From MESE01 sp036675035 (GTDB lineage Bacteria > Pseudomonadota > Gammaproteobacteria > Burkholderiales > Burkholderiaceae_D), in NCBI GenBank assembly GCA_036675035.1, contig JAKFFO010000153.1, positions 1 through 64,000 on the forward strand: a stretch of 64,000 bases of DNA, written 5' to 3'. Shown here in pieces: positions 24,161-32,410 of this stretch. The notes under the pieces were generated by a model. The model was not told where the DNA came from. It searched no databases and saw only the letters and a program-made list of their open reading frames with translations. The translations under genes and the position numbers were made by a program. Position 1 is the stretch's first letter, and every line of letters starts with the position of its first letter.

Positions 24161-25336
24161 TCAGCGTTCGATCGCCAGTGCAACGCCCATGCCGCCGCCG
24201 ATGCACAGGCTGGCGAGCCCGCGTTTTGCATCGCGCCGGATCATCTCATGCAAAAGTGTCACCAGGATGCGGCAGCCAGACGCGCCGATCGGATGGCCCA
24301 ATGCTATCGCGCCGCCATTGACGTTGATTTTGCTGGTGTCCCAGCCCATTTCCTTGTTCACCGCCAATGCCTGAGCGGCGAATGCTTCATTGATTTCCAT
24401 CAGATCCAAGTCTTTGTGCGTCCATCCGGCCTTTTTCAGGCATAGCTGTGCGGCGGGCACCGGCCCCATTCCCATCACGCTCGGATCGACCCCGGCAGAC
24501 GAATAGGCCTTGATCCTTGCCAGTGGCGTCAGTCCCAGGTCCTTCGCCATTCTTGACGACATCATCACGACCGCAGCTGCGCCATCGTTGATGCCGGAGG
24601 CATTGCCTGCGGTGACGGTGCCGTCTTTGGCGAACGCCGGGCGCAACGCGGCCAGTGTTTCGAGCGTGGTGCCGTGCTTCGGATATTCATCGGTGTCGAA
24701 CGTGATCGATCCTTTTTTCTGCGGGATTTCGAGCGGCAGGATTTCATCCTTGAACTTGCCCCCCTTCTGTGCCGCTTCCGCCTTGGATTGCGATGCGAAT
24801 GCAAATTCATCCTGCTTCTGGCGCGAGATGTCGAATTTTTTTGCGACGTTTTCGGCGGTAGTGCCCATGTGATACTGATTGTAGACATCCCACAAGCCAT
24901 CGACGATCATGGTATCGACCAGTTTGGCGTCGCCCATGCGGAAACCGTCGCGCGAATTGTTCAGCACATGCGGCGATGCGCTCATGTTTTCCTGGCCGCC
25001 GGCGATGATGATATTGGCGTCACCGCACTTGATCGCCTGTGCTGCAAGGTGAGTTGCCTTCAAGCCGCTGCCGCAAACTTTACCGACGGTGAATGCCGGC
25101 ACCATATCCGGCAATCCGGCCCGGATCGATGCCTGGCGCGCCGGATTCTGTCCGACACCAGCCGTCAGCACCTGTCCGAGAATGACTTCATCGACCATTT
25201 CCGGTTTGATTCCGGTTTTCGCGAGAAGTCCCTTGATCACATGCGCACCTAGATCGGCAGCGGGAATCTTCGCAAGCGCCCCGCCGAATTTGCCGACTGC
25301 CGTTCTGAGTGCAGCCACGATTACTACGTCATCCAT
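24161..25336 (-). CDS. phaA: acetyl-CoA C-acetyltransferase (beta-ketothiolase)
   Basis: Biosynthetic thiolase condensing two acetyl-CoA to acetoacetyl-CoA, the first step of polyhydroxybutyrate formation. 391 residues. Active-site Cys88 lies in TVGKVCGSGLKA; NVNGGAIALGHPIGASGCR carries the catalytic His and LCIGGGMGVALAIER the second Cys. GQENMSASPH and NEAFAAQALAVNKEM are also typical. The same family includes AtoB, but adjacency to phaB supports PhaA. The promoter should lie in the AT-rich 25340-25540. Confidence 0.95.
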   Translation of the reverse strand: MDDVVIVAALRTAVGKFGGALAKIPAADLGAHVIKGLLAKTGIKPEMVDEVILGQVLTAGVGQNPARQASIRAGLPDMVPAFTVGKVCGSGLKATHLAAQAIKCGDANIIIAGGQENMSASPHVLNNSRDGFRMGDAKLVDTMIVDGLWDVYNQYHMGTTAENVAKKFDISRQKQDEFAFASQSKAEAAQKGGKFKDEILPLEIPQKKGSITFDTDEYPKHGTTLETLAALRPAFAKDGTVTAGNASGINDGAAAVVMMSSRMAKDLGLTPLARIKAYSSAGVDPSVMGMGPVPAAQLCLKKAGWTHKDLDLMEINEAFAAQALAVNKEMGWDTSKINVNGGAIALGHPIGASGCRILVTLLHEMIRRDAKRGLASLCIGGGMGVALAIER

Positions 25337-25800
25337 TTCGATTCTCCAATATTGCTATAAACACGCCGCTTCGGCGTCTCGTTCTATCCCTGTGATCGTC
25401 AATATTTTTCAACTTTCTGTAAGCCGGGCATGTTGCCGTTTTGCATTCTCCCAGATCATACGCCGGCCTCTCGTAAATTCCTTGATGCCTATCAATGTTT
25501 TCATTATGACAACTCTTATGTTTTAAATCAATGAAAAGTCGGCAGTGATAAATGACCTTATCAAAGTGGACGAAGCCCAGCTTTCAAAACGGCGTATGTC
25601 TGTTCTAAATCAATTAATGAATCGCAGCGACCTGAGCTCGCTACTCGTGTTTTTCATCGATCAGCGATGTGTTATTATTTTTATAATAATTTTGGGGCCG
25701 CGAGCCGATGCGGCGTCCACGTATAAAAATGAAACCGGAGATGACCGGCCACGCGGCGCAACGCTCCCGAGGTCGATCAGGCAAAAAAGGAAGGGATACC
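25337..25800. other. divergent regulatory region upstream of phaA and a small gene
   Basis: These 464 bp hold no convincing coding sequence. An AT-only palindrome at 25672-25689 has 7-bp arms (TTATTAT/ATAATAA) and a TTTT loop, followed by a GC-rich stretch. It may be an operator or a leader hairpin for the gene at 25801. An AT-rich stretch at 25480-25560 is a plausible phaA promoter zone. Confidence 0.5.
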
Positions 25801-26121
25801 ATGCACAGCGCACGTGCCGTAAAAGTCGAATCACATAACAGCCCGGAAAAACTGCGGACCATCCTGGCCCATTACGGGCAGCCGTTCCCGCATCGATTGG
25901 CGACGCGCTTCCCACATATCATAAGAAGAATTCTTTCGTTATGGCAAACTCCGGAAAAGGCGAGAAACTACTTCAAGATTCTGTTGGTGAAAGAGGCAAC
26001 TGGAAATCAGGGCTTTCCACCCGACGTCTATCAAGAGATTTTTTTGCTTGCCGCGTTTTACGATGAACAGTATCCGGCGCTGATCGGCAGGAACGATATC
26101 TGGGCCGGTTTCGCGATTTGA
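25801..26121 (+). CDS. hypothetical protein
   Basis: A 106-residue soluble protein, basic at the N-terminus, with LRTILAHYGQPFPHRLATRFPHIIRRILSLW and KARNYFKILLVKEATGNQGFPPDVYQEIFLLAAFYDEQYPAL. The second part looks like two helices typical of small conserved Burkholderiales proteins, but I cannot name a family. ATG 25801 follows AAGGAAGGGATACC, a very good ribosome site, so I favour it over the frame's upstream extension to 25708. It stands alone, followed by the second dispersed repeat. Confidence 0.65.
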   Translation: MHSARAVKVESHNSPEKLRTILAHYGQPFPHRLATRFPHIIRRILSLWQTPEKARNYFKILLVKEATGNQGFPPDVYQEIFLLAAFYDEQYPALIGRNDIWAGFAI

Positions 26122-26237
26122 GCTTTTTGCGCGCCAGCCTGCCCGTCGAGCGGGTACAGCTTGTCCCGGATTTCCCGCCGCGATCAGGCGTAACGAACTT
26201 CGTTGCGAAAAATGTATCGAAGCTGCGATACGCCAGT

Positions 26238-26350
26238 GATCGGAGACGAATAAAGTGAAGTACCCGATCCCTTCATCTCATCCTTCTCTCTGAGGGGAAG
26301 CTGAGAATCGAGGCCCGAGGAATCGAGTTCTTTCGGGCCCGAATCAATAG
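26238..26350 (+). repeat. dispersed three-hairpin repeat, copy 2
   Basis: A 113-bp element aligning end to end with 21741-21852. Hairpin 1 (GATCGG/CCGATC) is kept. Hairpin 2 is degenerate. Hairpin 3 keeps 7 bp (26312-26318 with 26333-26339). Both copies end in ATCAATAG. This copy ends 14 bp before the ATG of the VOC gene, so it forms nearly all of that gene's proximal leader. Confidence 0.8.
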
Positions 26351-26364
26351 TCGAGGAAGCAGCG

Positions 26365-26811
26365 ATGACATCTCCATCAATTCCGGAAGGATTTCATACG
26401 GTCACACCCTATCTCGTCGTCAGAGATGCGCCGGCACTGATTCATTTTCTGAAACAGGCGTTTGACGCAAACGAATCGCATCGCACCACGGACAAGGATG
26501 AAACCATCACGCATGCGCAATTGCTGATCGGCGATTCCGTGGTGATGCTGAGCGATGCCGGTCCCGAATTAGATCCCATGCCCGGAATGCTCTACCTGTA
26601 TGTCGATGATGTCGATGTCGTTTATCAGCGTGCAATCCAGGCTGGCGCTGCATCATTGCGTGAACCGACCGATCAGGCCTACGGTGATCGCGTTGCGGGT
26701 ATCAGGGACATGTGCGGCAACCAGTGGTGGATCGCAACCCGCAAGGAAGAGGTGCCGCCCGACGAAATCATGCGCAGAGAGGGCAGGCTGATGTCACGCA
26801 CCAGCGCATGA
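26365..26811 (+). CDS. VOC family (glyoxalase/PhnB-like) protein
   Basis: A 148-residue vicinal-oxygen-chelate-fold protein of the PhnB/YdeN-like type. Seen: FHTVTPYLVVRDAPALIHFLKQAFDA, the paired strand THAQLLIGDSVVMLSDAGPE, YLYVDDVDVVYQRAIQAGAASL and YGDRVAGIRDMCGNQWWIAT, the last being the common 'D-P-x-G-N-x-W' end motif. Many members are uncharacterised or confer minor detoxification; no specific substrate is claimed. ATG 26365 with GAGGAAGCAGCG. Convergent with the exonuclease gene, with 12 bp between stops. Confidence 0.88.
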   Translation: MTSPSIPEGFHTVTPYLVVRDAPALIHFLKQAFDANESHRTTDKDETITHAQLLIGDSVVMLSDAGPELDPMPGMLYLYVDDVDVVYQRAIQAGAASLREPTDQAYGDRVAGIRDMCGNQWWIATRKEEVPPDEIMRREGRLMSRTSA

Positions 26812-26823
26812 CATCCATGCCGG

Positions 26824-28260
26824 TCATGCTGCGTCGGCGATCAGCTCGCTCGATGCGGGCAGCGCGCGTACCTGCAGCTGGCGGCGCGCAATTGCTCGCG
26901 ACAGGATCTTGTACGTATCCATATCGAAAGTGGGCCGTACCGGCGCCCGGTTAACCAATTCCCAGAGCTCGTTGTCCGAATGGGCAGTACCCAGGTAGCA
27001 CCAGTTGTGAACGACATGAACATCATGCCGACCGTTGACTCCGGACTCGATCAGCCCCACGGCCGCCTTGTATGGCCAGGTCTTTATTTTCAGATTGCGC
27101 AGCGCACTTTCCAGCCGCGCCTGGTGCAACTCGATTTTTTCATTGCCGACGCAGGCACCATGGCAGCGTCGCAACTGATGTGCAAAGCACGGTTTGTTAG
27201 CTTGCGTGCGGCTTTCCAGTCCGAGCATCACAAGACACAGCTGATGCGTTTCAGCCAGCTCGCGCAGCGTGGTTTCCGCCTTGCGCCTGGAACTGAACAG
27301 GCCGTACAGCCGATCCGCGCGTCCGAAATCCAGTTCGCTTGCATAGGCCAGTACCGGTTGCAGATGTCCGCCGGCAGCCGCACGCAGTTGCCATGCGCAT
27401 AATTCGCGCTGCCGGCGCAGCACGCGATTGTGAATCGGTTGCAGTTCCTTGACCAATTGTGCTTCCAGCAAAAGCGCGCCGATCTCGCCAGCAGTCTCGC
27501 GCCATTCCAGCCGGTGAATCTGGCTCGACAAGCGCATGTCCTTGTACAGCCGATGATCCGCGTTGAAATGCGATAGAACGCGCTGGCGCAAATGCACGCT
27601 TTTCCCGACATAAAGCGGCATGCCGTTTTCGCCATGGAATAGATAGACGCCCGGCGTATCCGGCAAGTCATCAAGCGATTCCGGCGCCAGATGGGTCGGC
27701 AGGCTCGGCCGTTGCAGCAGCAGTTTCACCGTCTGATCGAAAATCCCGGGCGCGGCGCCGGCAATCAGTTTGTTCCAGAGTTGCCAAAGCAGGTCGGCAT
27801 CGGCCAATGCGCGATGCCGGCCGTCCGGTACCAGGCCATGCCGTTCGATCAACGTGTCGAGATTATGTTTGGCTTGATGAGGATAAAGTTTGCGCGACAG
27901 CTTGACCGTGCACAGTACCTCGCAACGGAAGCCATGTCCGGCCGCCTTGAATGCGTTACGCAAAAATCCATAATCGAAACGGGCATTGTGCGCAATGAAA
28001 AGACCACGCTGCAGTCGTGCTGCCAATTCCTGCGCAAGCTCCGCAAACACCGGCGCATTCCGCACCATGTCGTTATCGATCCCGGTCAGGGTTTGAATGA
28101 AGGGCGGAATCGGTATTTCCGGATTTACCAATGTCGACCAGCGCGTGGCGAGGCCGTTCGAATCGACTTCGACAATGCCGATCTCGGTAATGCGATCGGT
28201 CACGGGATTTGTGCCGGTCGTTTCCAGATCGATAAAAATCAGTTTTTGATAATTCGCCAT
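26824..28260 (-). CDS. DnaQ-like 3'-5' exonuclease fused to UvrC-type GIY-YIG domain
   Basis: A 478-residue two-domain nuclease. Residues 1-180 are a DEDDh exonuclease: FIDLETTGTNP (Asp11, Glu13), LFIAHNARFDYGFLRNAF, and HRALADADLLWQLW with the catalytic His and Asp. Residues about 200-290 are a GIY-YIG domain, TPGVYLFHGENGMPLYVGKSVHLRQRVLSHF, as in the N-half of UvrC and in Cho. The C-terminal part resembles the Cys-containing UvrC linker (NKPCFAHQLRRCHGACVGNE). Related proteins are annotated as Cho-like excinuclease/DNA polymerase III epsilon fusions. A repair role is inferred. Confidence 0.9.
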   Translation of the reverse strand: MANYQKLIFIDLETTGTNPVTDRITEIGIVEVDSNGLATRWSTLVNPEIPIPPFIQTLTGIDNDMVRNAPVFAELAQELAARLQRGLFIAHNARFDYGFLRNAFKAAGHGFRCEVLCTVKLSRKLYPHQAKHNLDTLIERHGLVPDGRHRALADADLLWQLWNKLIAGAAPGIFDQTVKLLLQRPSLPTHLAPESLDDLPDTPGVYLFHGENGMPLYVGKSVHLRQRVLSHFNADHRLYKDMRLSSQIHRLEWRETAGEIGALLLEAQLVKELQPIHNRVLRRQRELCAWQLRAAAGGHLQPVLAYASELDFGRADRLYGLFSSRRKAETTLRELAETHQLCLVMLGLESRTQANKPCFAHQLRRCHGACVGNEKIELHQARLESALRNLKIKTWPYKAAVGLIESGVNGRHDVHVVHNWCYLGTAHSDNELWELVNRAPVRPTFDMDTYKILSRAIARRQLQVRALPASSELIADAA

Positions 28261-28512
28261 GTGATCAGTGACAGCGGACAGGCGAAATGAGTGGACCGCT
28301 CGGCGCTGATGTGTCCGGCAATGGCAGAAATGCAGGGAGTTCGATGGGGTATGCGCGCATGGCTCTATGGCAGCTGTTTGCTGCGCAAAGTTCGTGCTTA
28401 ACGAAAATATTTTGTCGCGTCCGCAAGCACGCTGACAAACCGATAATGCGGGCGGCCGGATCGCCGTCGAACGAGCCGCTTCAGCGAAGAAAATCGGCGC
28501 CGAAAAACGTCT

Positions 28513-28797
28513 TCAGAAATGTTCCGGACGCAGAAAGCACACGCCGTCCGGATTTTTTTCAAGCTGTATTGCCGCGACTGACTCGATCCGATCGCGCGCC
28601 GCCTCGAATGCAGCAATCATCGCCGCATCGTATTCCGCTTTGGTGTACTCGCGAGGCGGACGCGCTTGCAGTTTCTGCTCCAATGCATCTTCGGAAATTT
28701 CGCAGACAACCTGTTTGCCATCCACGATTGCCGGAAATGCAACCGACTTATTCAGAGAATAAATTCCGGGCTGATCATGAGGAAAAGAGATATGCAT
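28513..28797 (-). CDS. DUF1488 family protein
   Basis: A 94-residue protein from the ATG at 28795-28797: MHISFPHDQPGIYSLNKSVAFPAIVDGKQVVCEISEDAL. The pattern 'start strand, then V-x-F-P-A-x-V-D-G-x-x-V-x-C-x-I-S-x-x-A-L' is that of DUF1488 proteins, small and widespread in proteobacteria but without known function. The C-terminal YDAAMIAAFEAARDRIESVAAIQLEKNPDGVCFL is also family-like. The frame extends to 28920 but the added residues do not fit the family. No strong ribosome site. Confidence 0.75.
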   Translation of the reverse strand: MHISFPHDQPGIYSLNKSVAFPAIVDGKQVVCEISEDALEQKLQARPPREYTKAEYDAAMIAAFEAARDRIESVAAIQLEKNPDGVCFLRPEHF

Positions 28798-28916
28798 TTC
28801 TGGGTAATGCGAAAAATCGCTTGCCGCTGCTGAAAATGAACTTAGGCGTGAATTATCAAGTACGAGCCGCGTATTGTTTTTGAAACTATACCTAATCTGT
28901 GTCGATTTATGGATGG

Positions 28917-29108
28917 TCACCTGTCGCCTGGATTCGGCGCGGGATTGGCATGCGCCTGGCCTTCGTCGCCGGCAGTCTTGCCTTCAACCGGCTGGCTTCG
29001 TCTGTCTGCGGTACCGCGAGGCGTGAATCGACGATCCGCCATTCGCCGCTCCCTGAACTTGTTCAGGTCGTAGCTGGCGGCTTCGTAGGGGGTTTCAGGT
29101 CGGGTCAT
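28917..29108 (-). CDS. small hydrophilic hypothetical protein
   Basis: A 63-residue protein MTRPETPYEAASYDLNKFRERRMADRRFTPRGTADRRSQ... rich in Arg, Asp and Pro, with two 'ADRR' segments. ATG 29106-29108 is preceded by AAGGACG. No domain is recognised and the C-terminal tail looks unstructured. The opposite strand is also open over part of this region, but without a ribosome site. Confidence 0.45.
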   Translation of the reverse strand: MTRPETPYEAASYDLNKFRERRMADRRFTPRGTADRRSQPVEGKTAGDEGQAHANPAPNPGDR

Positions 29109-29255
29109 GTTCAATCGTCCTTGTGTACTGAGTAGGTAAAGGTAAGCGTCTCTTGAGTGTAAGGACTGGTGGTCCAACAGTGTTGACCTGCAGCAAATGT
29201 CGTCCCGATTCTGTAAGCATATCTGCGGCGGTACTGATACATTCCGGGAAAATTA

Positions 29256-30440
29256 TCAACTTTCGCCAAGCCCCGATCCGTTCGTTCTTTGTCTGACCGA
29301 TGTCGGCAAGCGCTCGCGCTTCAGCGTTCGCAAGACGCGTACCAGCTTTGCCGCTTGACGCGATGAAAAGTCATTGCGCCGCTCCGCCTCAAGCAGCCAC
29401 AGCTTGCCGCTGCGAGCAGCGTCAGTGCAGGTGTATCGCAGGATGCGGCCTGCGTACCGCATCGCAGTGATGCGGTTTCTATAGATGTCGACGCGGGAAA
29501 TATCACGTATCTCACCCAGCAGCCGGTATTTGTATTCATATCGTCCGGGCAGCAGATGAAATCGTTTTCCGCCGCGTGCTATGCCTTCGCAAATCGTAAA
29601 GTAGTAGCAGATGATGCCGAGACTGTAATTGTTATATTCCGGATCATGTGCAATAACATGCATGAAATAATTCTGGCCGATCCGAAACCCGATTGCGCCG
29701 CCGCGAACAATGCCGTCAATCGTGGCGACTCCCACTATGCCGCATTTTTTCGCCAGATCGATTATCCACCGCGTTTCCGCATCATCGATACGCGATTCGA
29801 TATTCTTTCCCGCCATCCTGGCCCGGTTCAAGTCCACGATGTCGCGAATCTGCTGTTCACTTATTTTGGATCCGACGAACACCTCATAGCGATACGAAGG
29901 AAAATCCTTTTCCAGACTGCTGGTGTAACGCTTGATGTTTCTGCGCATGTTTTTTCCAACCAGCGTGTGATATTCGCTAACCGTGGCCGGTAAAGTGACA
30001 ACGAAATCTTCGGTGCAATTGACGACATGATGCGGGAAGGGCAGTGCACGCAGGCTCGCTTCCACCTTTCCAAAAGATATGATTCTGACCGATTTGAATT
30101 TCTTGAAAATATAATTCGAGAACCGGGTTGCGGTTTCTTCATTCAGCTTGATGAATTCATTGATGACAACCACTTCATGCGTTGTCCGTTTGAACAGAAG
30201 TATGTTGCTGACGATATCGTTAGTCCATTCAACATATGTGCTGGCGCCTTCAATTGCTTGCGACATCTGGAAGTTTGAAAACGAACACAGCAGGTGGCCA
30301 TGCAGCCGATCGATTTCGGCTGCGCAAAAATCGGGCACTTCATTTTCGTAACAACTGATTCTGGTCGGTAAATACGTTGACGGATGATCCGGCTTCGGCG
30401 TGCAGTCGAGCGGACGTATTGATCGAAACCCTGAATTCAT
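29256..30440 (-). CDS. GNAT/FemAB-like acyltransferase, paralogue B
   Basis: A 394-residue protein of the BioF2-like (CelD/BcsL, Acetyltransf_6) acyltransferase group, which transfers acyl or aminoacyl groups during polysaccharide, lipid or peptidoglycan modification. Two GNAT-like halves; conserved core VGKNMRRNIKRYTSSLEKDFPSYRY, ISEQQIRDIVDLNRARM, CGIVGVATIDG, GAIGFRIGQNYFMHVIAHDPEYNNYSLG and GRYEYKYRLLGE. The same blocks recur in genes at 59578 and 60850, with the closest match to the latter. No membrane segments or signal. It stands alone between a small gene and a zinc peptidase. The substrate is unknown. Confidence 0.8.
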   Translation of the reverse strand: MNSGFRSIRPLDCTPKPDHPSTYLPTRISCYENEVPDFCAAEIDRLHGHLLCSFSNFQMSQAIEGASTYVEWTNDIVSNILLFKRTTHEVVVINEFIKLNEETATRFSNYIFKKFKSVRIISFGKVEASLRALPFPHHVVNCTEDFVVTLPATVSEYHTLVGKNMRRNIKRYTSSLEKDFPSYRYEVFVGSKISEQQIRDIVDLNRARMAGKNIESRIDDAETRWIIDLAKKCGIVGVATIDGIVRGGAIGFRIGQNYFMHVIAHDPEYNNYSLGIICYYFTICEGIARGGKRFHLLPGRYEYKYRLLGEIRDISRVDIYRNRITAMRYAGRILRYTCTDAARSGKLWLLEAERRNDFSSRQAAKLVRVLRTLKRERLPTSVRQRTNGSGLGES

Positions 30441-30554
30441 ATGGCTCGCTATCGATGGCGCAAAGATTCAAGTCGAAAATCGCTTGGCCGGTGCAGAGGA
30501 ATTCATACTGTAACGTGAACAGAAAAACGCAAATTGTAGTTTCTCAAGAAAGCA

Positions 30555-30577
30555 GATTTAAATTCGCCGATTTAAAT
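30555..30577. repeat. two direct GATTTAAAT repeats
   Basis: GATTTAAAT occurs at 30555-30563 and 30569-30577, a 14-bp period, followed by a third related AT tract. The repeats lie about 115 bp upstream of the start of paralogue B (leftward) in a 195-bp gap. They could be an activator or UP-element site, but this is only positional inference. Confidence 0.45.
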
Positions 30578-30635
30578 CCGCGGTTTTAAGTTCGCGACAT
30601 CCGCATCCAGAAATATTCAGGTGCTGCCGATTGGT

Positions 30636-31496
30636 TCACAATGCCTGTATTTCAAATGTATTGCAGCTATCCACCTTGCCGCTTTCTATTCCGCGCCTGA
30701 ACCAGCGCACCCGTTGTGCCGAAGTACCGTGGGTGAAGGAGTCGGGCACCACCTCACCATGCGCCTGGCGTTGCAGCGCGTCGTCACCGATCGCGGTAGC
30801 CGCGTTCAATGCGGCTTCGACGTCGCCGGCTTCGAGAATGCTGCGCGCACGATTCGCATGGTTGGCCCATACGCCGGCAAAACAATCGGCTTGCAATTCG
30901 ATTCGCACCGACAGCGCATTGGCCTCGGTCTGCGACGCACCGCGCCGCATTCCATCCACTTTTTCCATGATGCCCATCACGTTTTGCACATGATGACCCA
31001 CTTCATGCGCAATCACATAAGCCTGTGCAAACTCGCCGGATACTCCGAACCGCTGCTGCATCAATCGATAAAAACTCAAATCGATATAGATCTTGCGGTC
31101 GCCGGGGCAGTAGAACGGGCCGGAAGCAGATTGACCGGTTCCGCATGCGGTCGGAGTCCGGCCGGAAAACAGCACAAGTTTTGGTTTCGGATAGTTTGCG
31201 CCGCCATCCCGGAAAATTTCGGTCCACGTGTCTTCGGTATCTGCCAATACGGTGGAAACAAAGCCGGCCATTTCATCATTGGCAGATGGCTGGCCCGAAG
31301 AGGTCTGCTGTACTTGTGCCCGGTCGTCGCCGCCCAGAACGCTCAGCACCACACCCGGATCGATCCCGAAAAAATAGGAAGCGACCAGAGCGATTGCAAT
31401 CGTGCCTATGCCGATAGAACCGCCGCGCAGCCCGACACCGCCGCTACCGCGCCGGTCTTCCACATTACCGCTTTTACGATTGCCTCTCCATTTCAT
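30636..31496 (-). CDS. neutral zinc metallopeptidase (YpfJ family)
   Basis: A 286-residue inner-membrane-anchored peptidase. N-terminus MKWRGNRKSGNVEDRRG, one membrane segment around residues 25-47 (GGSIGIGTIAIALVASYFFGI), then a periplasmic domain with FYCPGDRKIYIDLSFY, zinc motif IAHEVGHHVQNVMG (His164, His168) and LSVRIELQADCFAGVWANHA containing the third zinc ligand region. C-terminal SFTHGTSAQRVRWFRRGIESG is the standard family end. ATG 31496 is preceded by AAGGATA; the longer upstream frame is not needed. The physiological substrate of this family is not known. Confidence 0.9.
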   Translation of the reverse strand: MKWRGNRKSGNVEDRRGSGGVGLRGGSIGIGTIAIALVASYFFGIDPGVVLSVLGGDDRAQVQQTSSGQPSANDEMAGFVSTVLADTEDTWTEIFRDGGANYPKPKLVLFSGRTPTACGTGQSASGPFYCPGDRKIYIDLSFYRLMQQRFGVSGEFAQAYVIAHEVGHHVQNVMGIMEKVDGMRRGASQTEANALSVRIELQADCFAGVWANHANRARSILEAGDVEAALNAATAIGDDALQRQAHGEVVPDSFTHGTSAQRVRWFRRGIESGKVDSCNTFEIQAL

Positions 31497-31739
31497 CGAA
31501 ATATCCTTTTCCGCAGCGGCGACAAGGTGCCAAGTCAGGCATCTGAAAATTAAAATGCATGGAAACATCGGCGCCAGAAGCCGGCGCCATGCTTTGTAAA
31601 ACCGACACGAAGCCGGTAAAAATCACATTGAAAATGGAACGTCAAAGCCTGCCGGTTGACCGCAATGCAGCAGGATCGGATTCAGGCGCAGCTATTGCTT
31701 GGCCATGTCGAACGATGACAAGTTACAGGCCGCAATTCC

Positions 31740-31952
31740 ATGGCTAAACATATTGCACGGAAAGCAGAAGCAAGGCGCGCACCAGACGCACTTGATTCCC
31801 TTACAGATGAGAAAAGTGTTGTGCATCGTCTTTTTGATGCCTTCGACCAGGCCGGAAACGATGCCGATCCCGCACGCAAGGCCGAACTCGCCCAGGAAAT
31901 TTTCCGGGAAATTGCAGCGAAAACGCGCAGCGGGAATGATAACGACGCGTAG
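31740..31952 (+). CDS. short hemerythrin-like N-terminal fragment
   Basis: A 70-residue protein MAKHIARKAEARRAPDALDSLTDEKSVVHRLFDAFDQAGNDADPARKAELAQEIFREIAAKT... resembling the first two helices of HHE hemerythrins, which usually read D-H-x-x-V-x-x-L-F followed by an alanine/lysine-rich helix and 'EEE-FYP'. The first metal His is replaced here (DEK) and helices 3-4 are absent: the frame stops shortly after the second helix. Either a degenerate relic or a shortened protein of new function. The start has no strong ribosome site. Confidence 0.5.
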   Translation: MAKHIARKAEARRAPDALDSLTDEKSVVHRLFDAFDQAGNDADPARKAELAQEIFREIAAKTRSGNDNDA

Positions 31953-32143
31953 GTCAATTGGCTTTTCTAACGGGAACTGATTGCATTTCTCCTGGCCCGC
32001 CTGCATCGCGCGTCATTGCGGCACACTTTCTGCGGCGCGAGTGTACCGGATGCAGGCGAGGGTTCGTGCCCGGATTGCGGACAGCTTCCTGAATGGTGTG
32101 GCAACGCGGCGCGAAATTGATGAAACGCGGCGGAGTTGTGAGT

Positions 32144-32383
32144 TTATTTGATGTGCGGCGAAGGCAACGGACCGGCCACGCTGATTCGGATGCCGTCCAG
32201 CGACACCGTTTGTCCCGTGCGAATCTTGCAGGTTTTTCGTAGCTCGGTGTGGCCATCTACCGATACCGCACCGGACGCGACCAGCATCTTGCCTGCACCA
32301 CCGCTGTCGCACACCCCGACCAGCTTGAGCAGCTGGTTCAGTTCGACGTAGTCGCCGTCAAGGAAAAATTCAATATTCTGCAT
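32144..32383 (-). CDS. S4-domain RNA-binding protein (YbcJ-like)
   Basis: A 79-residue stand-alone S4 domain: FFLDGDYVELNQLLKLVGVCDSGGAGKMLVASGAVSVDGHTELRKTCKIRTGQTVSLDGIRISV. The 'L-x-x-L-L-K-x-x-G-x-x-x-S-G-G-x-A-K' helix-turn and 'V-x-V-N/D-G' strand are those of YbcJ/RlbA-type proteins that bind structured RNA. The length is the family norm. It is probably the last gene of a short leftward run with the gene at 32411 (27 bp apart). Its RNA target is unknown. Confidence 0.88.
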   Translation of the reverse strand: MQNIEFFLDGDYVELNQLLKLVGVCDSGGAGKMLVASGAVSVDGHTELRKTCKIRTGQTVSLDGIRISVAGPLPSPHIK

Positions 32384-32410
32384 TTTTTGGATAGAAGACT
32401 TGGAATATTT

